Program-made: the position numbers and the translations under genes
Shown here: positions 11,151 through 21,500 of the stretch, in pieces
How the letters are laid out: each line of letters begins with the position of its first letter
Numbering within the stretch: position 1 is the first letter of the stretch
Source of the DNA: Acanthosepion pharaonis
Taxonomy: Eukaryota; Mollusca; Cephalopoda; Sepiida; Sepiidae
DNA length: 64,000 nt
Assembly (NCBI GenBank): GCA_903632075.3
Contig: CAHIKZ030002633.1
Span: 2,037,001-2,101,000, forward strand
Direction: 5' to 3'
The notes under the pieces: generated by a model
What the model saw: the letters and a program-made list of their open reading frames with translations, nothing else
Told to the model about the DNA's origin: nothing
The model's database searches: none

Positions 11151-11429
11151 AATCAAAAACACTTTGGGCGTGACAAATTTCTCTAATAAAAATCAGATTC
11201 AAAGTCTCTTGAACACTTTTTCACATCAAACTCTGTGGAATTTTGCTCAAAAGTTTCAAAGAACTGCCTGATAAGTGGCAAGAAGTCTTTGTAAATAACA
11301 GCAAATATAGAACTGAATAAAAATGTAATTGTACTTTGTTTTTTTTTCACAAATAAGGTTCATAAACACAAAAGAAACTTATTTATGACTCTACCTAATA
11401 GAAGAATAAATTTAAATTTATTAAGAACT

Positions 11430-11435
11430 TTTATT
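11430..11435 (-). promoter_or_regulatory. Candidate poly(A) signal of the Spaetzle-like gene
   Basis: AATAAA on the minus strand, about 200 bases past the stop codon at 11637. A second AATAAA lies at 11417-11422. Both are upstream of the mariner right end (11398). Confidence 0.45.
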
Positions 11436-11636
11436 CAATCAACCATGTGTTTTTGATAATTTCCTTAGCAAGATTAAAAGAACACTTTCTGTATATAATT
11501 CCTTGTATGATGTGATGCAACTTCACACACTCACACACACACATATGTACAGAAACACAAATGAGAAGCTATGAACTGTAATCAGAAAATGATTGTATTG
11601 GTGATTGAAGATGTTTCTTGGTTTGGTGGTGCTCTC

Positions 11637-11757
11637 TTAATGATTACAAATGCAGTATGACGGCAGTTTAAATTTATCAAAGACAAGTTCTCCATTTTCT
11701 TCAATCAAAAGGTTGTATATTTGTTTGACATTTTTGCACTGGCCACAACTGTCTGAC
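11637..11757 (-). CDS. Exon 4 (last) of the Spaetzle-like gene
   Basis: The acceptor is tttgtttttctag, followed by the base completing the split Gln codon 132. 39 codons and TAA follow. The exon encodes SCGQCKNVKQIYNLL, then a D-K-F-K-L-P-S-Y-C-I-C-N-H end, where the C-x-C pair would close the knot. The Cys-Gly-Gln-Cys start corresponds to the C-x-Q block of Spaetzle. Confidence 0.75.
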
Positions 11758-13255
11758 CTAGAAAAACAAAAGCATAATTATCAAAAAAGTACAATTCAAT
11801 AGTTTAGTGGATTAAAACATTGGTTTGGGAATTAGGTAACATAGTAATTGTGAGTTCAATCCCTGGGCTGGGCAGTGTATACTTTGACTTGGTGGAAACT
11901 GGACGAGCAAATCTGAGCAGTACTAAAAATAAGAACTAGACAAAATATACCTAGACATGGACAATGGAATAAGAACAATCCACCACTAGTTTGAATAAAG
12001 TGTTCAGTTCAGAATTCCCTGTAGGTTACTGAAATGTTGTAATGACAACAAAGATGAGGACAATAGTCCGAATGTAAAAGTGTAAATAATGATAACTCCT
12101 GATCCCAGAAATTCAGACAGAAATCACAAATGTATATAAATTTATTTTCATTTTTTTTTATCATTTCACCCCAAACAAAGCAATAATGCCACCAAGACAC
12201 AAGGGGCTACTGGGAGTAGAAGAAAATGAGATGAGTTTAGTGAGGAGAAAGGACAATAACAGGATTTTTTTTTTTTTTGCTGGGAACATCTGTGATTAAT
12301 ATTTTGGTAATTTTGTTTTAAGCATCAATAAAATAATGACAACATGGTTATCTGGTTATAGCCAATCTATCTTCTAAACTAGCTTGCAAAGCTTAATATG
12401 AAGAACAGGATTGTAGCATTTACTATTGCCAAAACCAAGCTAACATTTCACCATCACAGAGCAGGCAAAGATTTTTCTCCAGCCATGATGAATAGTTGTA
12501 CTTTCAATGAGGCTTCTTACCTGGAATGTCTATTGGGACTCAAGCTATCTATCTAGATATCAACTGAAACTTGTAAATATGATTCATTGTTAAAGATCCT
12601 GGAAAAAGGGTTTGGCTTCTTATACTGTTCTTGAAAGTACAGGATTCCTTTTACCATGCTCTATCTTTACATGAGCTAGATAAGCTTGGGTATTGCTGAC
12701 ACATCTGGGCTAAGCTGATCAATTCTCACTTTTCAGACTTGACAGATTTCAAAAAAGGTTTCTACAACCTTGTGGGTAATGAATTATTTTCCAGCCTACA
12801 ATCCTTTTCCCACAGATGAAAAGTTGATAGCTTCTCATTATTCTATTGCTATTTTCATAACAGACTAGCAGTAGAGCCCGACGTTGTCCGGGGGATGTAA
12901 CAATAAGAGATAGATCAAGTATCGACTATCATAAAGACTGAAAAATAAAATTGACAAAGATTATTGTTTAAGGTTGCCGGACATGCATGTCTTAATTAGT
13001 TTTTTTTTTTTTTTTTATATATATTGGTCAAACTCAAACAAAAACATTGTTTTCAATCGTTATGAGTCTACCAATTGAATAGAAATTTATCATAAACCAT
13101 TGTCTTGTAAATGGAATTTTTAAAGCATTCTGAATGTAAAAATAAAGAAAAAGTGTGCAAGACAATAAGAAACACTACCTGCCAAAAAAAAACAAAATGA
13201 AGTTTTGTTGAAATCGGTTGAAAAATGTAGGAAATCTGATCCCATATATAAATGA

Positions 13256-13292
<37 letters not shown>

Positions 13293-16200
13293 ACCTGGGT
13301 TTCATAATAAGTATAACTCGATATGAGTTGTCCCCCTTTCATTCTCGTGATGCCTCTTAGTCATGTTTTCAAATCGATTTCGTGCAAATACAATTGTGTT
13401 TTTCCAATTTTTGGTGCTGTTAGAACCACCGCAAGGTAATTTTACGTAGTCCTGTGAAGTTTTGTTGAAATTGGTTGAAAAATATAGGAAATCCGATCCA
13501 ATATATAAACGTACAGACACACACACACAACCTGGGTTTTATAATAAGTATGATGTTCAGATGAGCTACATTCTACTAGTCCAGACTTTCACAATAAATC
13601 TGCCATGTCACGTATACATTGCTGTTGGGTGTCTCTTATGGCTTGTATTAGTAGAATAATTGTATGACATAAATGGGTGTGATAAAAAATTTTTACATAA
13701 GTTTTTAATTGACTTCACTCTTCAGCAATGTTTATTGTTTTAAAAAACTATGATTAGAATTGGAATAAAATTTAAACATATGATGAAAATAAATTTATTT
13801 GTTTTTGTTCTTGAGAATATACAATTTAGAATATTAAACGCTATTTATTTAGAGTGAAGATAGTTAAAAAAGAGCAAAGGTAGTTAAAAAAGCATGTTAT
13901 GAGAAAAAATGTTCTTTTGACACTATCTTCTTGTGGGACTTGTTTATCCATGTTTAGCCAAAAAAAAAAAAAAAATAACTTTTAAAATAATTCTGTTTAT
14001 TATTGAATAATTTTCCAAAACATTCAATAAAAGCTTAATTATTTTATTAGTGTTTTAAAAAATATTTTTTTGTTTTTTTTTGTTTCCAATTTAATAATAT
14101 TATTGCTCAGCTCTGTATTGTCCATAGTGAGTGAGTGAAGAATATTCCAATATTTATTTCAAACTCAGTCAAATTGTGTGTATATATGGCACAAGCACAT
14201 ATAAGTCACTCACACCCGGCACACACATACACTTATGCATTACATATGTGCATGCAAAGCTAGATGCAGACATTGTGTGATAAACAATGAATTAGCTCTT
14301 CTTTAATGATATATATTGAATCTATTTATGTCAGTTAACTCTTCAAGTGCCACATGTGCTTCATGTAAGCAGTGGTGGGATTCAAACATGTTAAGAATGG
14401 GTTCTCTCAACAACATGTCTCAATAACAACAGATTCCCTCATTTTTCCATAGTCCATTGATATAATTTAGGAATAAAGTAAATTTTTCTTGCAGCTATTC
14501 AAAAATACCAAACTTTATCTGCATTATATTGCATGTTATTTTTTAAATGAAAAATAATTAAAAGAAATGCTTTAAAATATTTTATTCATGATCCTTTCCA
14601 AATAGCCACTTGATTGTCATCATAATTTTCAGCTTTTTTTTTGTCTCACTCTATTGTCAACAACACTGTGATTTTTTCCTAAGCCATGTTTTAATGAAAG
14701 GAGTGGCATCCCATAAATTTAAATGAAGACCAATGAAATTAATTGTCATCAAGTTTGCAGCATTTTCCACTGTAAGGCAGATTCTTTTATCTGAGTATAT
14801 AATATTCATTCTTGAAAAACTTCTTTCTGCCTCAGAAGAAGCGAAAGCAATCGTATTGATAATATTTTTTTGTACAATTTGAAGAATTACAGGATTATGA
14901 AAGTTTTTCAGAACATTTTCCACACAGTCACAAAAATCATTAATGGGAATATTGTGATGAAAAATTTTATTTCAGCCATTCAGCTTTTCTTCCACAGCTT
15001 TCCAGGGAGTAACTATTTCTTGAATATTCCAAATTCCTGGCACTGTCAAGTTCAGCAGTTCATGAAATTTGTATTAACCTTTATTTGATCACCTGAATTT
15101 ACATCCCCAATCAATTATGTGACTACAATTTGTAGCAATTTGTTCAGGTTGCAGCTAGCAAAGGGTTTGCTGAGTTCATAAAATTCCAAGAACAGGTTTA
15201 CACAAAACTGTGTGAACCTGCTGAATCCCATCACTGTATGTAACTAGGTACTAGCTGACATATGGAGTGGGGGTATTCATCAATACCTAAACTGGTTCCT
15301 CTGTCAGGCTTTTCTGGTGAAGAGGATGGCTAGATACCCAATAGAATTAAAAATAAGACTTATCAACAGGCAGATGGACCTTCTTATTGGGTCAATGGCC
15401 ATCTTGAGCAATGGGGTAAACTGTGCTGCATAGCTATGTATGCAGCCAGTGGGGTGATAACAGAGCATTAATGTCAGGGAGGACTTCCTAGACCACAGTG
15501 GAGGGTCCCTCTTCAATGGAATCAATGACCCTATGTTCATAAGTCTTCAAGGAGGAAGATATCAGTTATAGTTTGACTTGAAGAGTTGGGTTCCACCAAA
15601 TCTACTTGTCTAAGACATGCCATGCATGAATGAATACTTCTCCAAATTTCAACCCAGATAGGTGAAGTGAAATGGTTAGGTGCTTAGTTATGCAGTGACC
15701 CTATGAACACACCTGGTCATAGAACAAATGATGATGATGATGATGATGATAGTTCAGGTGTATTATTTCAAGTATCTTTTCCTGCTTTGGAATGAAACTG
15801 AAAAAAGTAGTTTATAACAGCAAAAATATTTTACTTACTGTTTACTGCAGTAGCCAATCCGAATGATATGTATGATGTTTTTGCATTCTCCAAAAGCCAG
15901 CTTTTTTCTTTGGTTACTTGTATTAATCAAATATGGATCATCGTGGTCTATACTTAAAAACTGCCTTTTGCTTGAAAAAAAAAAAAAAAAGAAAACAAAG
16001 TAAAGAACAAAATGAAAATCAAAAAACTGTTCTATTATCATACATAGTTTATATTTATTACTTGTAAAATATTAATAAATTTTAGTCATGAAATCTCATA
16101 GCTTTTACAAGTCTTTGTTATATTTTTCATCTGAATTTCTGGGATGAGGAATTCTCATTACTTAAATTATTTACATGTAGACTGTTTTCCTCATCTTTGT

Positions 16201-18283
16201 TGTTATTAACACAACATTTTAGTCATTGTGCCCTTTGGTGTCTGTTGATCCGTGTAACTTTCAGGGAATATGAACTGAACACTTTATTCAGTTAACGGGC
16301 TAGAGTGTTTGTTTTCTGTAAACCATATCTAGGGATATCTAATCTAGTTCTTATTTAGTTATTGGTTGCCCTGTTTTCACCGAGTCCAAACACACACAGC
16401 CCAACCCAGGGATTGAACTCATAATTACTATGTCACTGAATTCACAAACCAATGCTTTAATTCCAGGTTATTTATTGTCCTCTATCGTTGTTATACTTAG
16501 AATGGGTATCAAAGATTTACTACCCAAATCCTAAATCCCAACTTTTAGTTTAGTTAAATATTGAATTAGTTTGGTTTAGTATCAGTCTATATTTCTGAGA
16601 TGAGGTATGATGTACACTATTTACATTATTTGGACTATTGTCCTCATCTTTGTTGACATATTTATCACATCGTTTCAGCTGTTGTATGCTCCAGCCTTCT
16701 TCAGGTGGTTGGAATGTTGAACTGAACCCTTTTTTTCACTCACTGGGGTAGACTGTTCTAGTTCCATGTCTAATGGATGTCAGTTATCAGTTATCTCCTG
16801 TTAATTTCCCTCTCCAATTTCTCCACCGCCTTAACCAGGTATTGAACTCACACTCTTTGGGTCCTGTCACTGGATCTAACTGATAACTGACATCCATTAG
16901 ACTTGGCAGGTGGAAGTAGAACAGTCTACCTCAGTGAGCGAAATAAAGGGTTCAGTTCGACATTCCAACCACCTGAAGAAGGCCGGAGCGTACAATGGCT
17001 GAAACATTGTGATAAATATGGTGACAAAGATGAGGAAAATAGTCTGAATAATGTAAATAGAATAGTTTGGTTTAGTCTGCTGCAATGTCATAATAGGTGA
17101 TGAAAAGGTGAAGATCAAATATTTTATGAGACTAATTTAGTCACTGCTGGTCTATGGCAGGAAGATGATTTTCACAAAACTCAATTGTATTTCTACTTGG
17201 TACTCAATATTTGTCTTAACAGACTAATTTAAGGTCAGTAAATAAATGAGACTTTTTGTTTTTGAGGATGGAATTATATATCTAAGATAATGTTTCCGAC
17301 CAGTATGAAAATTAAAAGATAAAAGTAATTACTTACGTTGGGCAACAGCAGTCATTGTCTATGTTTTTGCCATCAATTTCATCGACATTGTACATGCTAA
17401 TGTCTTTAAAAAAAGGTTTAAATATTTTGGGTATTTCACAGCTTTTGTTGCTCTCTTTAGAACTTGCAATGTATGAGTAGTTCTCTGAGGATGGTCTATA
17501 CAGCATTTCTAAGGGTCTGTTGTTGTCGCAAGAATATGTTGAAGCTTTCACAGTGTTTAGCAGGCATAAAAAGCATAAGAAAAGGATTGTCTGGAAGAAA
17601 ATGAGAAAAACAAGAGTTTGGGTTACTTTTACATTTCTGTTGGATTTTGGGGGATGAGGCGTTATTACTATTTACAGTCAAGCTAAATGTCCTCATGTTT
17701 GTTGTAATTATCACAACATTTAGATTTCTTTTTATAGCTATAGGAATGTTTTGATTTCACCAAATAGTTAGCATGTTGTGGTCATGTTTATAATTGATAT
17801 TATTATCATATAAATGCCAAAAAAAGAAAATGTTTAAAAAATAATAAAGTTTTAAGCAAGAAACCAACTCAAAATAATATCAGTTATGAACATGGCTATA
17901 TCTACATATTCAGACAAACAAAAAACATCCTTGATAATGGCTAACAGATTAGCTGAAAGTGCTTGGATCTACAGGTCATTTGGAGTGTTCTTACACAAGC
18001 TGTGTCCAAAAAAGAAAACACTTGTACAATGCAAAGAAATATATAATTATATTATGTATATATAAGTATATTATGCATATATATCTATATGTTATGTGAA
18101 TATATATATATATATATATATATGTGAATATATATGAGCCTGTTATATTTTTCTGAAAGATAATTATGTAGCATTCTTTGCGGTTTTTTGAAAAAAAGTG
18201 TTAAAGTGGTCATTTTAAAAGTATCACTCAAAAAAGACCGTCAGGCCCAAACTATGGTCACGTATTTTAATTGACCTCGTGAT

Positions 18284-18328
<45 letters not shown>

Positions 18329-18345
18329 GCTTATATAATATATAG

Positions 18346-18386
<41 letters not shown>

Positions 18387-18474
18387 CTTATATATATATA
18401 TATTATAAATATATATTATGTATATATTATAAATATTTACATAATATGTCTATACTTATAATATATTGATACAC

Positions 18475-18509
<35 letters not shown>

Positions 18510-21500
18510 ATATAATAAATGCTAATGTGAGTATATCACTGTACCACACTTTTTCAATTAAAGGGACATAACTCTTTAACTTCCAATAGCTCATGTTACA
18601 GAAATTTTGGATTCTCAAGTTTTCATTATTACAATTGTCATAGGCAATTTTTTACATGATTTTTTGTGACAAATTTTTTTGTACGATAATTTTTATAACT
18701 TGGAAATAAATCTGGGTAATAATCGAAATTAATTGTGAAATCTATCAAAAGACACTCATAAAATAAAAATAATTGTTTGTATGGAAAGTAAGGACCTACA
18801 TACATCAAATTGTCTTTAAATTAAGTGACAGCAGAAGAATTATAATTAAACTTTTAAAAAGCAAGTTCAAATGCAGCATTTAAATTTGAGTTCCTTTGTA
18901 GTTTATTGTTGCCTATTGCATACAGCAGCAATATGCTTCGCAAATGGAAATCTCCACCAACAGAGGACCAAATTGTAATCAAAAGAACCAAGGCTGCATT
19001 GAGGAAAAGCAAGTATTGTGCAAATGAAAACATCTTTAAAAGAAATGTTCACACTCGAAATTTGCATTAAATTTTACATTTTCTGATTCTTCAAATCCAC
19101 CTTTATTTGATAATAAAATAAAATCTCTTGTCATGAACAGCAACTGGGTGAATTTCAAAATTCCACTGAAAAATTACTTTAGTAATTTTTTGGAAAATAA
19201 ATATTGAATTTAGATTTTTTTTTCTTCCTGTCAAATTTGGAAGAAAATAGTACACTGGTGTACAAAACATTAGGGCCATATTGGTAAATTAATTACTTAT
19301 TTTAATTCTACCTCCAAATCGAGAGTGATTAGCGGTATGTTGAACATCTTCATCCATAAGAAATTTTTTCTTTGATACGAAGTTTGACAAGGAGCACAGT
19401 CATACTGAATAAATTCTCCATCTTCGCCGTTTGGCAGAAGATTAGTCCGTAATAAGCTGTTTAGGTTTCCATCGGCTTTTACCAATTTCTTTCTACCTTT
19501 GCTTTTGATGCAACTCCGTGCTAAAACGCGTCCATCATCCAATTTTACTGTCTTTGTGGTGTGTCACTAAAAATTACTTTCCAGCATCCCATGTTAGATG
19601 TTCTTTTGATCAATTTAATCTTCTATTCTGCCGGTTTTTGGTTAATGATGTTTATTTTGTTATTATACGTGCGTTCAAGTTTTATTTTCCTAATACCCTG
19701 CACAATGTATCTGTTAAGACTGCATCCACTCCTCACTTCTCTGGCTGTTAATTTTACATTGCTCACAGAGTCTCTCACAATCTTTTTTTTCATCTTGCTT
19801 GTTTATTTTTGCGGTTTTCCGGTTTTCTTTACACTTACAATGGTAGCAAGCTTCTTTTTGGTGGCTTGAACGCTGTTTTCTAGAAATTCCCAACTATTTC
19901 TGGAAATTCCCAGCTGCCTAGTTATTCCTCGTTGAATCATCTTTCCTTTTCAAAGTTATAACTTTTCAACCTTGTTTCAGCAGACATTTTAACTACGATT
20001 TCAATGTAAAAAAAAACAAGCTAATAATGTTCAAATACAATTACTTGCCAAAATATTTTACACTCATGTTAATGAAATAGAACAATTCTTACTTAGAAAT
20101 TTGCATATTATGATAATGATTTCATCATCAAAGTTGTTTTCAATTGGTTCAATAGTTCTGCGTCTTTTTCAGCTTCATCCTGCTTAAAGTGGTGTACACT
20201 CACCTGTAGAACCCAAATTCTACATTATTCCAAATACTTAAAAATAGTTTGGTCAAATCTGTGCAAAAAGTGGATCACAGAATATTTTCAACTTCATACA
20301 CTTTCAAAAAATCTCGAGACCTCATTGCTTAATAAATATACAAGTAAGCGTGACTATCCACCCAAGCTTAACTAATTTTTACAGCTCGTGACTGAAATCC
20401 AAGTTCGCGCCAAGTCTCTGTGAGCCACCCGAAGCAAATAAAAACAGAAACTCATTCACACTTGCCAGTGAGCATCGTGACTTCAAACGAATTGCAACTA
20501 AACTTTACGTCACATAATCTTAAGTTTCGTCCATACGAACATTATACAAACTTAACGATATTCTCACTCACCAAAACTCACCAGTGAACTCTATTCCCAA
20601 TCACTCACCAAATTCCTTACGCAGAAGTTAAACAAATTCTTGCTAAGAAATCAACTTTATTTCTCAACATTCGAGAACATTGTATTACACAAAACAATCA
20701 AAGGTAGATAACTTCTTTGATCACAAAATTGCATTCAACTTTTCAAACATTTACTACTTACATGAACAGTAAATTCTTAAATGTAAATTTTACTCTTGCA
20801 ATTAATTTACAGAATCTTTATATAACAGATTCTAACAAACATCCTATCAAATCAGAACTCATTAACAAAATTTAATCTTTCACCAAACTTGAGTTCAACA
20901 TAAATTAAACTAACAGAGATTTCACCTAAAAAAAAATCCACTTCATTTTTTTTTAAATATTTTCATTACAAAAATATATTGAAAATTCCTTGTTATTCAA
21001 ATATTTGCCTTTTTCTTTTATCACAAATGTTTCTTGTTGTTTTCTCTTGTTGTTTTTGCATTTTGCTTAACATTCGTAGAGTAAAAAATTGTATGGATTG
21101 ATTTGGGCCGTCAACACCATTAAATAAATAGTAACCACCAAACTTTCCACTACACACCTACGAAAAAAACGCAACAACTTATTTTCCAGTCCTTAAGATC
21201 CACATACCCTCTACTGAACATACTTCTAAACAATTTTAAATTCTTAATAAAATAAAAGGTGTGTAGTCATTTTATGTAGTTGACTTATTAAAATGTTTGC
21301 ACACCAGTATATGTTTTTTTTTATTATTAAATTACGTAAGTACCAACAACACTCAACAATATTTTTTATTGAATTATATTTGGTTGGGATCGGGACAAAA
21401 TTTAAATATGCTTTAGGGTGATATTGCATTTTTTTCTGAAATAACATCTTCAGGGACTTTACTTTTAAAACTTTATTATAACTGTAAAAACATACCCCGA

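Larger units (their letters stand above)
10297..11398 (+). mobile_element. mariner element with both ends and TA target duplication
   Basis: The left end starts TTAGGTTGAGTCATAAGTAA directly after TA (10295-10296). The right end is the inverse, TTATTTATGACTCTACCTAA, directly before TA (11399-11400). Plus-strand fragments read as a decayed mariner transposase C-terminus: HENARLH, then TDYYLLQSLQNAL, and after an interruption FFTSNSVEF. Two SINE insertions lie inside (about 10390-10500 and 10805-11150). Many stops and shifts mean no active transposase. It sits just downstream of the poly(A) signal of the Spaetzle-like gene. Confidence 0.75.

Noticed and set aside
15960..15970. Alternative exon 3 start after caaaaggcag
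   Set aside because: It would place TAA in frame at once given the two-base overhang of exon 2.
17496..17714. Frame beginning MIITTNMRTFSLTV that overlaps exon 2 of the Spaetzle-like gene
   Set aside because: It is in a different frame and crosses the consensus acceptor at 17591; the spliced frame with a signal peptide is better supported.
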